Source: Apodemus sylvaticus
Taxonomy: Eukaryota; Chordata; Mammalia; Rodentia; Muridae
DNA length: 64,000 nt
NCBI RefSeq assembly: GCF_947179515.1
Contig: NC_067482.1
Location: 72,331,811 to 72,395,810 of the forward strand
Direction: 5' to 3'
Below, one piece after another: positions 1 through 14,072 of the stretch (position 1 is its first letter; each line of letters begins with the position of its first letter). A program made the position numbers and the translations under genes. The notes beneath the pieces are model-generated. The model did no database searches. It was not told the origin of the DNA and saw only the letters and a program-made list of their open reading frames with translations.

Positions 1-2420
1 GACATGAGACGCACGCCCGTGCACACCTCTCTCTACAGCCTAGGATGAGAAACACAAACATGAGTTGCTCCTCTCGCCTGACTGCGCTCATCCTGCAAGA
101 GGCATGAAGGCTTTGAGCCACAAAGTGCACCTGCCAAGAAAGAAAGCCTTTTCTTCCCTTTCTTCTCTTCCTTTGCTTTATGACTCAAAGAAAAGAAAAT
201 AGCCAGCAATAGGGAAAACAGGGCATATTGTTCCTCCAAAGGTTGCCTCGGGTCATGGATCACTAGCTCAACACTACTTTTTAATGTCCTGAGGAAGGTT
301 AATAATTCCATAGTTATGATTTAATTGAGGACAGAGCTTGGATGCCTACCAAGAACTGGGCACAGAAAGTTGGATATAGGCAAGAAGTTCACGTGTGTAT
401 CTAGTCCCATTGATGATGCGCCTGTATCTTTCAACAATGTTCCAAGTTTTGGTGCAGAAGAAAAAGTTTTCTCTCCTTTTCTCCCATCAATCCTGTTGAC
501 TAAGTTTGGGATAGAGCAGAAACAGAAAGGGAAGCTTGAACTTGGGTCTGTCCCTTACCTACTGTTCCTCTAGTTATGAACAAGATAGTTCCTGGTGCAT
601 TGAACGTGCAAACCAAAATCCTGAAGACTCATACAAAATGCTAACACATCAGGGAAGGGCTGATGAGGAACTTCCATGAGGGTGTGCTCCTCCTGTGTCT
701 CTATACTTGAAAGAGAGTAGAATTAACTTCCATTGTACACCAACCCCTACAGGACAACCACAGAAATATGACTGCTATCCCCACCTGAGAGTTGTGAAAT
801 GTGTGGGCCAGAGCAATGAAGTTCGGGGTCTAGTCTAAGATGTGCCACACACTGGCAATAATTGGTGCTGGCCAGAGCTCTGCCCAGCATGGTGCTATGA
901 AAAGTGGGCTAGCCAGTGGTGTTGATAAATGTCTAACATACAATTCAGAGTGTTGTGGGGGAGGGTAAAATTTGCATGTGGCTATACAAGTATACAAGTC
1001 CCATATATTTCACTATTATAAAAGATTTATGGAATGTAACTTACAAATAATAATGAAATATGCAGTATGTTTTACTGTCAATGCCATATAGCTAATTGAT
1101 TCCCCCAGAGTGACTTCATTGATCAGTGCTGAACTCATATCCTTAGCAAATCTATGGTTACAACTGACAAATGGCTATAGATAGCTCTGACATCAATATT
1201 TCCTTTCCAATACAGAGGGAAGGGATTTTTCCTTTATGTTAAGAAGTAAAACAACAACAAAACAACAGACATATGTCAGAAGCTCCCTTGTTCATTGCAG
1301 AATAAGCAAATCTTTATTGAATTCATTGACAGTTTGAACACTATGAGATAGTCTATTCTATGAGCAAATAGTGGTGATATTCACTATAGCTATAGACGTG
1401 ACACATTTGAAAATTAAGACAGCTTCATTAATGGTTTTTCCACTATTTTCTTGGTGTGCAGGGTTAAACAAACCAAGCCCTGATTTGGAGCATGAGCATT
1501 TCTGTGGTGTGAATGTCCCACCCTGACCTATGTCAGGATACTAACTTGGTATCACTAAATACAGAGTCGTGAAGGGTCTCACCAGAGCAAGGTTCCATCT
1601 CCAAGAAATGAGATGTAAATGCCATCTAGACAGTGAGTAATTCCTAGAATGTCTAGTTATTGATGTACTTTGTGTATTTATCACCTTTGCTTTCACTATA
1701 ATCTAATCAGTTAACATTTTATACAGTTTACTTTCTACACAGTTGTACTTAAAAGCTGGCATACAAGACCCTTATATTTTAATGTGGAAGTCAGCTCTGC
1801 TGTGCGGGGATAAGCCAGCTTCCACACACAAGTGCCATCTCTGGGGTGACTAGAAGGCACCCCCATGCTTGCCCTCTTCCTTTTTATGGAGGTCTGACAT
1901 AAAGTGTCTCTTTGGTGACTGGTTCTCTGCCATACCCTGAGGACTTTACCCAGACGTTACAAGTTAACTATTCTGAAGTTTGAGCTACAGGAATCCCCAT
2001 GTTGAAACCATCTGAATTCTTATTAACAGCTTGATAATGAGGACTGAAGAAGCATCAGTCAAAGACTGTTCTGCCATTCTTATGCTGTTGTGATTGTACC
2101 ATGGAGGGTGGCACGTGCCACGGCCTGACTCTCCGGTGAGATAGGGCATCCCCAGAAGAGGTAAATTAACAAAGCCAAGTGGGCGGATATGCCATACAAG
2201 ACAAAGTTGAGAAAAAGACAGTGTTGGGAATTTTGCTTTTAAATGAGGAGAACGGCTGTTCGAGAGCAGATTTTGAAAGGAAAATAGAGGAGAGTGCGTC
2301 AAAGTCTCCTCCATGGCTGAGATCACTAAAAGAGAGCACTTCCTTGCTCTGCTCACACCCCAGCTGTTGTTACTTCCTGCCTTGGGTTGTCACAGTTGTC
2401 TTAAGACTTCCTTTATCATC

Positions 2421-2750
2421 TGTCTCATTGACTTTCTGTTGCTGTAACAAAATACCTGCCACACAATTGCCCACAATTTGCAAAGGCAAGTTTATTGAAC
2501 TCCCAGATTTGAAGACTATTAAGGCCAAGAGCACGGAGCTGCATCTAGTGAGAGCATTCTTGCTACCCCAGTGCATCAGAGAGACCATCACACAGCAAAT
2601 GTGGTGGGTATCTCTCCTTATGAAGCCACTAATTTCATCATGGAGTCTCATGGTCATTGTCTAAGCCAAAGGCTCTACCATCAAATGCCATTATCATGTA
2701 AATCCATGGATGAACATTCCAAAGCTTGAACACTGGGGTGCATATTCACA
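2421..2750 (-). repeat. MaLR-type LTR fragment (old)
   Basis: Read on the + strand, it begins TGTCTCATTGACTTTCTGTTGCTG, the reverse of the typical 3' end of MaLR LTRs. It continues through an antisense poly-A signal region (TTTATTGAACTC) and a diverged body ending near ACACTGGGG. It is a decayed solo LTR or fragment with no internal genes beside it. The outer boundary near 2750 is approximate and the subfamily is not resolved. Confidence 0.55.
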
Positions 2751-3137
2751 CAATAAGTTTCCCCAGTGAGCATCTGTTCTTCAGAAAGCAGCCATGTGGA
2801 TACTATGGATACGTGATTGATATTCTACACCTTGGTCTAGATGCTGCAAGGACTGATCAATTCCTTCCAATGCCACCTGGGTACCTGGTGCCGTCTGTCA
2901 TCTTTATACCTTTCCTGTGGTTTCCCCAGGGTGTCTCACTATCTTCCATTGTGTCCTCAGATCTCTGATCATTCTGCTCTCTACTCTATGGACAAAGGTC
3001 CCTTCTGCTTCATTTCAGAGGAGATGTCCATCTTTGTTCTGATCACTGCTACAGGCTAGGCCCTCATAATCCGGCCTCACAAGACAAACAAAAGAGGGCA
3101 AAGGGATTTGAATTGACTTTGATAAAGATGCCAAGCC

Positions 3138-3205
3138 TAACTTTTTATTGAGAACTTACTCTATTCCAAGCATTTTGCATTCATTATCTCATTTAATGCC
3201 AACGA
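3138..3205 (+). repeat. MIR-like ancient SINE fragment
   Basis: The run TTATTGAGAACTTACTCTATTCC, followed by CATTATCTCATTTAATG, follows the MIR core (attgagcacttactatgtgcc...cattatctcatttaat). It is highly diverged, as expected for a pre-rodent repeat. Confidence 0.5.
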
Positions 3206-4741
3206 TGTTCTTAAAAATATAGCAAACGCTCTGGTGCCAAGTGATGCCATTAAAAAGCCCCAGAGAGCACAAATGAGGGGACACATTATAATGATCAGCT
3301 TGCACTCCGCCTTTCCAGGTATGATTGCCTTTGGATGAATGCTTTGAAAACTGGGGTTGCCAGAGGCATGATAAGATGGATCTGCTTGCAACACTTGTTA
3401 GAACCAGCATGGGAAAGGAAACTGATTCAAAGAAAGACATGCAAATTCCAGGGTGACTCTGGGATTTCCTGGCTACTCCCCATTTCCACGGAATGTGATG
3501 CCTCTCTAAGCAACACATTGCTCCATCTGTAAAGTTACCTAACAAGTAATGCTGTAAGAATAATTGAGACAAGTGGCCGATGCACATGTATCAAGACAGT
3601 GTAAGCTACCTTTCATAGGTCAACGTGTACCTTCACTTTTATTGCAGGGACCACTCTAAACCCATACCTCCTCCTTCAGACTGTGTGATGTTGGGCAGAA
3701 TTGTATTAAAGCTCTTCTCTATGGTTTCATCCTAGTCATCTGCTGTCCCTGTGAAGGAGTCCCCATCCTCAGAGCTGGGGACATGGACACGCATTAAATG
3801 TCATCTTTTCACTGAAAGATAAGGGCAGTTGTCTTAAGCTCTCTCAACACTCAGTGGCTGAGAGGCTAAAAGAAGATGAGTCTGAAACAAGAAAACGTGT
3901 GTTAAATGTTAATCCATGGAACTTGTAGAAATTGTGGGAAGACTCCGTCTGTGACTTATACTCATTTCTCTGCTTCTAGAAAGACACTGGGAAAGCCAGA
4001 TGCACCTCGGATAGGCCAGTTCTTCACAATGGCTGCCATGAAGTCAGGAAGTCTGGCTAAGGAGAGCAAGTGGAGCTCAGAGTGCCCGGGTCCAGACTGG
4101 GGAAGGCCTGCGCACCGTGGTCAGATGTTCCCCAGGGGGTGGAAATGCCAAGTTTTAGAGTGAGAGCCCTAAGTACCTCATGTTGGATGGATCTAAATAA
4201 GATGCAAATAAGAAGTGAGGCAAGGTGTCCTGTGAAGGGGAGAGGGTCCAGTAAGTGCCAGAGACCCCCAAGGAGAGGCAGTAAACTGAGGCAAGCAGTT
4301 GTTGTTGGAGTTTCTCATTTCCCTTCCCAGCATTGGTTTCCTTCTTTCCTTTGGATTCTGTGGAGTCACAAAGTGTTGTGTTGAGTGGCAGAGGGAAATT
4401 CATGCTCTAGGTGGCTTTCTCTGGAAGTTTCTCCTGTTCTCTCAGCATCTCCCAGCACTCACATACACCACAGGTCAGGTGTATCCTTTTTCTTGGGGGT
4501 GGAGAGCTAACTAGGATAGACTCACTAGGCACAAATCAAAGAGCTTTTTAGGGGTTGTTTTAAAGGTTTTGTTTTTAAGACACATACAATCTTTTTCCAT
4601 ATTTTCTACAGTGCACATAGAATTTGGGGGACATGACCATATGACCATCTAGAGAATAACTTTTACTCTGAACATATTTGGGTGCCTATGAACAGGGTAG
4701 GCTATAGCTGGGCTGGTGGTCCATTTGCTACTCCATCCCCT

Positions 4742-4743
<2 letters not shown>

Positions 4744-4799
<56 letters not shown>
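4744..4799. repeat. (AG)n microsatellite
   Basis: About 27 uninterrupted AG units. Apparent proteins rich in Ser-Leu on the other strand are only translations of the repeat. Confidence 0.97.
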
Positions 4800-4805
<6 letters not shown>

Positions 4806-5177
4806 AAGGAAGCATTCCTGAGCACAAGCCATAGGCTTCTCTTTGCCTTGGTTCATTTCTCTTTTTGCTGAATGAAAAATGAAACAAGAAAAGGGAAAGG
4901 AACTGAGAAAAGAAGTTACAGGGTTTTTTTTTGAAATCTGCCATGAAGGATTCAGCAGTCCTTCCTAATTTTCTAAGTTGGTTTATTAGGGTTTTTTTTT
5001 TTTTCTGGTCTTTCTTTCACATCATAACAGCCACACTGAGGGACATTCACATAAAAGACACAAGGAGGCTTAGTTAGAGGAGAGCACGGAAGACAGTGGG
5101 TAGCCTTCTCTCTGCCAGCGCCTGGTTTAGTTGACAGCTCATTTCCCTTGTCATTTGTAAGGTCAGACCTGAGAAGG

Positions 5178-5178
<1 letters not shown>

Positions 5179-5218
<40 letters not shown>
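5179..5218. repeat. (CA)n microsatellite
   Basis: About 19 perfect CA units. Confidence 0.97.
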
Positions 5219-5219
<1 letters not shown>

Positions 5220-5759
5220 TTCTCCAGCCCTAGGCTCTGAGAATCAATCTTTCAGGGCCTAATTCCAGGAAGGGAAGAGTTGAGTTCAGACACCTCTGCT
5301 ATCCCTGCATTACAGAAGCAGAGTTTCCCCAGTCTAAAATATTTTAAACCTACCTTTGGCCATGTCAAACAGGAATTAGGAGAGGTTCTTGTCTGTATCT
5401 GTTTATTTTCTCCTGGACAAACATTTCCTCTCCTGCTATTCTGTACAAGGAGATAGCAAGAGACCTTAATATTAGGAATCACAGAGGTTTGGGTGGAAGA
5501 AACATTTATAAAGGATGATTTATGCCGGTGAAAATCACTGAAGAACTGAGGCCTGATTCATTTCACCAGAGAACACTCAGGATCCCTCTGAGTCAGGGTA
5601 ACTAGAGGAGGCATATTTGTAAGACTGGAGAAAGAGCTACCTGCTGACCACAGGTCAACACTTAATGCGGCCTTCCTTGTTTCTGACCCATCTCATTTTA
5701 TACCCTCAGCAAGCAAGTAGGAAAGAGCTTAAGTAGCCTAACCCTCTTCTCTCTGTGGA

Positions 5760-5962
5760 AAGATGACGTTAAGAGACTGCTGATATTTCAGAGGACTTGG
5801 GTTCAATTCCTAACATTCAATCAGCCAGCTCACATTTGTAACTCCAGCTCCAAAGGAACCAACACTTGTCACCTCTATAACATCTGCACTCATGTTCACC
5901 TACCTACACAGAGACACACATATATACGTCACTTAAAACAAAATAAATATTTTTAAAAATAA
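5760..5962 (+). repeat. B2/B3-type SINE
   Basis: A tRNA-derived head (TTAAGAGACTGCTGATATTTCAGAGGACTTGGGTTCAATTCC) is followed by the usual body (GCTCACATTTGTAACTCCAGCTCC) and an A-rich tail with AAATAAATATTTTTAAAAA. The repeat is diverged and not expected to be active. Confidence 0.8.
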
Positions 5963-7824
5963 GTGTACTTGAATTCAAACAAGCAAGCATGTAGGCAGGT
6001 GAGGTACCTGGGGCCTGGTGAATGACATCCCAAAGCCTGAGATTAGTGTAGATGCTCAAGAGAATACCAGTAACATACTATGATTAGATGGAGCTGTGCA
6101 TGGGAGTCTGTACTTGAACGAGTTCACACATACATCTGTTACTGCCTAGAGACCCAATGGAAAGGACAAAAGAAGCATCTATCTCTTAGAAAGTTTCTAA
6201 CAACTGCTGTGGTGACTCAAGGGAGCTGGAAACACAGGCACTGGGTATCTTAAGGATCACCCTGCAAGAGCTGCAGGTTAGAGAGGCAAGCTGTTCTGTT
6301 GTCTGCTGGGCCCTGCTGAAAATGTAGTGGGACTTGAACTCACAGGTACAAAAGATGTGGATGATTATGAAACGGGTTATAGAAAATCCTAACTAAACGT
6401 GTGATCTGATGAGATCCCTGTGTTACTCGAGCGTAATGTCCACTTCTCAGTCCCTGCAGTGTAAGCACCATGTGGTGCAGATGAACTAAAATCCCCACAA
6501 GTGTCTCTGCATCCTGGAACTTCCCCTCTCTGTGCAACCCCTGCCCTTCAGGTGTCAGCAGGGTGACTGGGTACTCTCTAGGCTTCACACAGGTGCTCAG
6601 CACCATGCATGTGACTCCCCCATTTCTACACACAGCATGTAATCAGGATCAATTCTCCAGCAAGTCCAGCTGTGCCTGCAGCTGTGCCCTAGCTTTGGTT
6701 CTGGCCTGGCCACATGGAGGAAATATCCAGCCTTGACGGTTGAAGGTTCAGTTCAGCCCCAGAAGACTGCCTCATTTCATGAGCTAGTACCAAGCTTCTG
6801 GTTGTAACCAACTATAAATTGGGGTCCCTGTGATGCCTCATCTGGGTTTAATTTACCTAGTACAACAGCTCACAGAACTCAGGGAAGCACCTTACATGCA
6901 TGTGTCCATTTATAGCAAAGGATATTTTCAAGACTATAAACATAGAGTCAGATAAAAGAATATATGGGGTAGGATATAGAATAAATAGTCTCATGAACAG
7001 TAACTCCCACTTTGTGGAGTTGGGACAGGTTACCCATTAGGCACCTGTCCTATTTACCAACATGTCCACTCTCTAAACTGTATCATTAGTGTTTGTGGAA
7101 ATTTCATTGCTTAGGCATAACGGACTGAACGGCAGCCATTTTTAATTGGTTGAGTTTTCAGGCCCTTTTCTTCCCAGGCTGAGAAGTGAAGATATGACTT
7201 CCAACCCTTCAGTCGTCTAGCTTGTTCCCCTCGCAACTAGCCCCATGCTCTATTTTGTGGCCATCTAAACTAGGAATTCTCCAAAACCACTTTATTAACA
7301 GAAAGCCTTGTGATAAAAAAACAAAGACACCACCTGTGAATCCCACCCTTCCCAGATGAGCTTTCGGATGAGGACCCAGCTCCAGCTCACACCCTGGATA
7401 CAGCCTCAAGGGGAAGCCTGAGCTGCTGGCTCCATTCTTCATGTTCTGGGCTTGTGGTGATGCCCATCTGTGGTCACCAAGGACTAGTACAGGAAACAAT
7501 TTCAAGGAAGGAAACAAAATGCAATGTGAGCTCACTAAAGCTCATGAATAGCAATGGAAAATTTTTGACAACAATGATGTCCAGGAAAGGCCCCCTGCCT
7601 GACATGAGCAGGAGTCAGTGCTGCACACCAGGACTTTGCAGAAAGAGTAAGCGTTATCACACCATCAATGATAAAGGAGTCAGAAGCTGAGAATAAGCTC
7701 CCCTCTGCATCCTCAGTGGTTTGGTGCCATGGAAAGGAAAGGGGAGACATTGCTTGATTAGTGGGTGATAAGGAAGAGGATATTAAGATGCCAAATAGGG
7801 TCAGACACTTTTAAGTCCAATAGA

Positions 7825-7925
7825 CGTAGGTGGGCTTCTCTGAGTCCAAGGTCAGCTTTATTCTAGGACGTCCAGGGCTACCTAGAAATGTTGTCTCTAA
7901 AGAAAACATAAATAATAAAATCAAA
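7825..7925 (+). repeat. Degraded B1 SINE (3' part)
   Basis: CTCTGAGTCCAAGGTCAGC, then GACGTCCAGGGCTACCTAGAAATGTTGTCTCTAAAG, matches the right half of B1 with many substitutions. The left half is not recognisable. Confidence 0.5.
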
Positions 7926-8332
7926 AAGTAATTGGCCCAATGAGCTGGCTTTTGTGCATCTCATCTTAAAAGGCTGGATTCCAGTTGTCTTTGAGAAGAT
8001 TCTGGAAGCCTTCCTGAAAAGATAGCTTGGACACTTTAATTTAGAGAATTTCTTTCTGGGCGTTTGCAAGTCTTAGCCAATTTTAACAGTGAGAGACTTG
8101 ACACACTGCCTAAAGAAAGGGAAAACCCTTGGGGAGTTCTAAGAAAGAAAAATCTCATGGACTTCCCAAGGGGATAGAAAGACTCTGGAAAGGTAGGGTA
8201 TTTGTTAGGTAGTGAAAGACCAGAGTAAGAAAACAGGCAAGATTACTCAGCACACTGTATTGACAGTGAGTGTAGCAGTAACTGAAGACCGCCTACATAT
8301 GACATTGGGCTGGGGGGGGGGAGGTCCTTCTT

Positions 8333-8970
8333 TTTTTTTTAATTTATTGATATATTTACTTACATTTCAAATGATTTCCCCTTTTCTGGACCCCCACTCC
8401 CCGAAAGTCCCATCAGTCCGCTTCCCTTCCCCTGTTTTCCCACCCAACCCTTCCCACCTCCCTGTTCTGATTTTGCTCTATACTGCTTCACTGAGTCTTT
8501 TCAGAACAAGGGACCACTCCTCCTTTCTTCTTGTACCTCATTTGATGTGTGGATTATGTTTTGGGTATTCCAGTTTTCTAGGTTAATACCCACTTATTAG
8601 TGAGTGCATACCATGATTCACCTTTTGAGTCTGGGTTACCTCACTTAGTATGATGTTCTCTAGCTCCATCCATTTGCCTAAGAATTTCATGAATTCATTG
8701 TTTCTAATGGCTGAATAGTACTCCATTGTGTAGATATACCACATTTTTTGCATCCACTCTTCTGTTGAGGGATACCTGGGTTCTTTCCAGCATCTGGCAA
8801 TTATAAATAGGGCTGCTATGATCATAATAGAGCATGTATCCTTATTACATGGTGGGGAATCCTCTGGGTATATGCCCAGGAGTGGTATAGCAGGATCTTC
8901 TGGAAGTGAGGTGCCAAGTTTTCGGAGAAACCGCCAGACTGCTTTCCAGAGTGGTTGTACCAATTTGCAA
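8333..8970 (-). mobile_element. 5'-truncated L1 insertion
   Basis: On the minus strand this encodes the last about 125 residues of L1 ORF2 (MVQPLWKAVWRF at its start, HSLISGY at its end, stop near 8583). A 3' UTR and an A-rich tail follow, seen as T-run 8331-8340 on the + strand. The copy is open in frame but holds only the C-terminal end and has lost the endonuclease and reverse transcriptase. A 10-bp direct repeat GGTCCTTCTT flanks it at 8323-8332 and 8977-8986, next to a G-run on both sides, which is the signature of target-primed reverse transcription. It resembles mouse-lineage L1 copies. Confidence 0.92.
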
Positions 8971-10577
8971 GGGGGGGGTCCTTCTTAAGGAGTCCTCACT
9001 TCCATTGTGTGTGCAGTTCCCCAGCATGCAATGAGGTCAGTCCAGATGGGTTAGTGCTGGGTGGTTAGGTATGCCACTGTGTGTAGTTATATAGAATGCA
9101 ATGAGGGGAGTCTAAGCTGGTCAGGTCCCAGGTGGAGAGGGATGCACACTCTGTATGCAGTTCTTCTTTGTGTAGTGAGAGTGGTTAAAAGGGGCTACAT
9201 TACATATCCTGTTATATCAAACAACTCCTGTCTTGCAAATGACAGAATCTTAGTATGAGAGCACTAATACTCTCTTCACATCACATGCCTGTGAAGCATG
9301 GAAAAGCTTGTTTCTACCAAAACTGGTGTGCACCAAGGCTGTCTCAGGATCAAAGTCAACAACCAACATGATGAAAACTTTAGCTACTCAAAGCTTTTGA
9401 GTTATCATAAGAGATTGGGGTCTTATACCTCAAAGAGTGGTGACAAAGAATTACTGAGCACATCATGGCATGGAAAGATATGTTCTGGTCAGATGAAGCT
9501 GTACAGAATTTTGCTGGAACATTTGAAACCATTCAGCAGACACTGGGAAGAAACCCAAAGTTAAGGACAAGGACATAAGCTTTAGTGTGGGTGTAACATT
9601 AGCTGACAAGGCCACTGCTCCTGCTGTAAAGGACACAATGGAATACAAAATTCAGTTTACCTGCAGAAATATTGAGCAATTAAGCTAGCTAATAATGATA
9701 CAGTCCCTGTGTCTGGAGAAAGCCCAATTCCCATGGGAAGACCTATCCAGGGCACAGCCCCAAGGATAGAAAAAGCTAAAATATGGAAATAATTGTACAA
9801 CTCAGTTTTACCCTAGGAAAAGACCATGTTGGCAATTTCTTTCTTTGATTTTCTTGGTCTCAAGTTAAAAGGTGCTTTGTTTGGTATTTTTTTATTTATA
9901 TATTAATAAGAACATAAAGTTAAAAACAATTAAAAGAAAAAGAAATACAGATAGAAACAACTCTTTGGCTAAATAAAGAAATCTGGAATGTGGCCCTCAT
10001 ATCTGGGTAACAGATACACATACTTCATACCTGATTGAACAGTCTATTATGTGAAAGGGGAACTTCCAATCCAATGGGACAATGCACTAAGAACAAACTT
10101 TAAGGGGTATAAGGGAAACGCCACCTGACAGAGAAGAGTTGACATCAGGAAGAGAGTAGGGGAGCTAGGGACATTGTACCCCTCACCCTGAGGATGGGAA
10201 ACAGAGTGGATAATGAATGGGAATAGTTCATGGAACCTAAAGACTTGTCTGCCACAACCCACTTTTTCCAGCTGGGTCCCAGGTGGGTCCCAAGTGCCCT
10301 CTCACTCCTGCCAGATGGGCTCCAAATATTCAAGCACGTGAACCTATAGGGAAAATTACACATTCAGGCTACAACAAAGTCCTTAGTTTAATTACATCTT
10401 AAGATATCTCTTTATCCATTCACATACCCAGGCCCCAAGGACACAAACATTTGGTGCCTGTCACACTACATGACATTGGCACATAATGAGTCTACTTCAT
10501 AGAAATGGCTTCTGCTAGGGTCATCCAGCAGTAATAGGGAGGGGTGGATATAAGGAAAGGAGGAAACGTAAACATTG

Positions 10578-11094
10578 CCTGGGTTCTCCAGAGGAACATA
10601 ACTGATAAATATATAAATAGAGAGAAAGGGGGTTTATTAGAATGACTAACAGGCTATGGTCCAACTGATCCAACAAAGACTGTCTACCAATAAAATGTTT
10701 AAGAATTCAGTAGTTTTTTGGTTAGTGAGGCTGGATGTCTCAGCCAGTCTTCGGTGTATCTTGAATCCTGAAGAAATAGGCTCCAATGCCTGTGAAGAAA
10801 TGATCTTGTTAGCAAGAGTAAGCCAGCAAAGACAGGCAGAGATGGGAGAAGGGAAAGGGAGAAGGAGAGGGAGAGGGAGAGAAAGAGGGAGAGGGAGAGG
10901 GAGACTGGGCCTGGCATGGCCTTTTGAAACATTAAAACCCACCCCATAGTGTCACACTTTCTCTAATAAGACCACGCCTACTCCCAAAAGTCCACACCTT
11001 TTAATCCTTCTAATCCTTTCAAAGAGTTCCATTCCCCAGTGAGTAAGCATTCAAATATATGTGACTATGGGGGTCTTCATGTTGAAATCTTCAC
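10578..11094 (-). repeat. MaLR-type LTR with internal purine tract
   Basis: On the + strand it opens GGGTTCTCCAGAGGAACATAACTGA and TTTATTAGAATGACTAACAGG, the reverse of an LTR 3' end with its poly-A signal. It closes TTCATGTTGAAATCTTCACAAA, the reverse of an ORR1/MT-like 5' end. A (GGGAGA)n stretch at about 10838-10905 lies inside. It could be two abutting LTR fragments. No retroviral genes adjoin it. Confidence 0.6.
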
Positions 11095-12647
11095 AAATGG
11101 TAAAGCAATATGAACTGTGCCCCAGTGCACGATGATGTAGGAGAAAGGTTCAAGGTAAAGAGGAAAACAAAGATAGCCTAAGCAAAACATGTTCCATATG
11201 GGATGGGGGAGGGCAGCCAAAGGGAGAGTCAAGCTAAGGATTATGGAAGCAATGTGGTTTCCACAGAGTGAAAGGCAATTGTCACAAAATTCATCACCTC
11301 TTTCCTTGCAAGGCAGTGGCACCTTTACCTCGTCTGCAGCATGGAGAGTCTTGTGCGTAACAACTTAGTTTAGGTTTCTTCCCTGGGGAACATTTAAGGA
11401 ATCAGTGACAAGCTAATGGACCTGCGACTTAAGAATGCAGACGTAATTTATTTCACTACTTAGGTGGGATGCACTAGATAAGCCCCATGGAGCTACGTGG
11501 CTGAGGCCTTTAACAGGACTGCTCTTCACAGTAGCTTTAACAGTACATCTATGCTTAAGACTGTTGTAAGCTGCACCCGCATCCTCAGTTACAGCACCCA
11601 GCCTGCCCAAGGTCAGATGTCCACTGAATGTAAAACAAATACTTTTGAAATCCTGTAATAACATTTTTTGGACTGTCGGGACTTTATTTTTATAGCTGGT
11701 TTTTGTTGTTGTTGTGGTGGTGGTGGTTGATGTGTATATCTAAAATCTGAGCTCTAAGGAGTGATTTAGAGAGGCCAGGGAGGGAGGGGACCTATTAATG
11801 ACCCCTGCTCTCTGGAAGTATATTTTAAAAAAAACAAAACAAAACAAACTTTAGCTACCTGCCATGCAAATCAGAACACCATTTGTTTTGCTCGCTTCTT
11901 ACTATCTGCCTTGGCTAACACTCTTCAGTAAAGCCCCACCTCCCCAGTCTCTCTCTCCCTCTCCCCTCCTCCTCCCCTCCCTTTCCCAACCCTTTCCTTC
12001 TGGCATCTCACAGTTTTAGCCTAGGCTGTCCTGAGTGAGCAGTGTCAGTCACTCACCCTGGCCTCCTCCACAGCTCATTGACACTTGGGCAAGAGACAAG
12101 TACTTACTGCCTGCTTGCAACCAAATCTCCACTCTTAGTTTGCCGTTTCCTGACCTTTGTGCAAAGCTAAGAAGGAAACCTGCCCACTGAACACCACTGA
12201 AAAATGTGTTGTGAGGATTATCAAAACTCAGAATTAATGCTCATGACCTAGAGAAGGGATGAAACAGGACAACCTGCCCAGTGCAAGGACCAATCAGAGA
12301 CCCCCCCCTAGTTCCAGAGACACAGAAGACCTACACAGCAAAGTAATTCATTATTGCATATGAACACTGGCGGATGGCTTATCTGTTTGTTATCTGTGAA
12401 CATATTAGTTATCATTCAAGCATTTCTGAGAGCAGGTGGGAGCAACTCAGCCTGTGCTCTAGGAGAAATATGCAACATAGGGCCCACTCAGAGAGAAAAT
12501 GAACAGCCCTGGTGCGCGCTCTGCTAAGATTGTTCAGTCAATTAGGGCCTAATCTCCAACTACAATAGAAGCTTCGTGCACACATGCTCCTACTGTCTTC
12601 TTTGGCTACTGTCTTGGATAGATAGAATCCAATAGCTATTTGCTATG

Positions 12648-12700
12648 TGAATGAATGAATGAATGAGTGAATGAATGAATGAATGAATGAATGAATGAAT
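12648..12700. repeat. (GAAT)n microsatellite
   Basis: About 13 units of GAAT with one GAGT interruption. Confidence 0.95.
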
Positions 12701-13852
12701 TTACAAACAAACTAATGGCAAAGTAGAACTGCCAAAGAAACTCAAAAAGGAATCAATAATTGGAGGAACTCACAGGGAAGATGTATTTGAACTTGACCTG
12801 GAAGAATGGGGAGTATTTCCAGATACGGAGGATATACAGAGTGATCTGATCTAGACTGTGGAAGTATGAGAAGGGACAGCTCAGAGGCCACAGCGTCTGA
12901 CCTAGCAGAAAGGACAGCTGAAGAACACTGTGATAGTGATGACTTTATCTTGACGATTGTAGTTGAATGTTTGGATTTCATCCTGCAGGAACAGTGATCT
13001 GGGGAGCAATTTTAAGGTGTGAGGGGTATTTGATGGTGTTTTGAGACATAGAAAGGTAATTCTTGCCGTGATTCTGAAGATGGGTTGGAACCCAGGAGGC
13101 CAGGAAAGAAGATATGAGGGCAGATGCTCAAGGCCGAGCTGGAGACATGAAATGCAGGGTTAAGACTAAGACTGGCTTACGGGAGTGAAAAGGAAGGCCT
13201 GGAGTTGAAAGGTCATTCGGGAAATGAGTCATCAAGATGGCAGTGAGCGAGTGGATGGAGGCCACGCCCACGCTCATTGCCCTGGATGTTCATTTAGAAG
13301 TTAAGCCATGCACAATGGCGCCTCCAAAGGATGAAGGCCTGGGCCTGTTGAAGTACACTAAAAGAAAGATGTAGAAAGCAATTGGTCATTCATGTTCAAA
13401 CCTGGAGGAAACTTCAATGTGTAAATTAGATTTATGAATTGGTTTTACTCAGAAGGAAAAAGAATGATAAAATAAAAAGCTACAAGGGATAATACAATCA
13501 TCCGATCATTTTTGATTAAAGGGCAAAAAAATGGAACACATAATTGAAATCATGAACTAGCAGTGTCAGCTTCTAAAGGGTCAAGTTCCTCAGCGACAAT
13601 CCCTGCTCAGTGTGCTTATCATGTTGTATCCTGTGATCTGTACAAGGAATTGTAGGAAGGGAGGGAACCTCCAGTGATCCTGAGGTTTGTCTTAGAAGCC
13701 CAAAGTCCTGTGTGCATTCCCACAAGTCCACACAGACCCACTGTAGGTCAGGCACAGACTGAGACCCAGGAAGACAAACCTTCAAATCTGCAATGGTAGA
13801 GATGGGGCTCAATGGTTTTGTCAGACAGCTTTGCATTAAACCACAGGTGAGG

Positions 13853-14072
13853 GGCTGGGGAAATGGCTCTGTGGGTTAAGTGTTGACTGTGTAAGAGTTT
13901 GGATCCCCAGAAGCCATGTAAAAACAGAATAGCTGTACATATCTGTAATCCCAGCACTGGGAGGGGCAGAGACAGCTTGATAACTGCGCCTCAGGGGCCC
14001 ATCAATATAGCTGAAACGGTGCGCTCCACATTTCATGAGAGATCTTGCACCCGACACATGCACATGCAAAAA
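13853..14072 (+). repeat. B3-type SINE
   Basis: The tRNA-like head GGGGCTGGGGAAATGGCTCTGTGGGTTAAG is followed by GATCCCCAGAAGCCATGTAAA and CTGTAATCCCAGCACTGGGAGG. It is diverged and abuts a second SINE of the same group. Confidence 0.75.

Noticed and set aside
9298..9780. Possible degraded retrocopy (88-codon frame, then more coding-like sequence)
   Set aside because: I could not recognise a parent protein and saw no poly-A tail or target-site duplication.
12497..12520. ATGAACAG as the missing Clnk start exon
   Set aside because: The following bases do not give the required codons ending in CA before GT. Other ATGAAC sites (576, 4689, 6993) fail in the same way.
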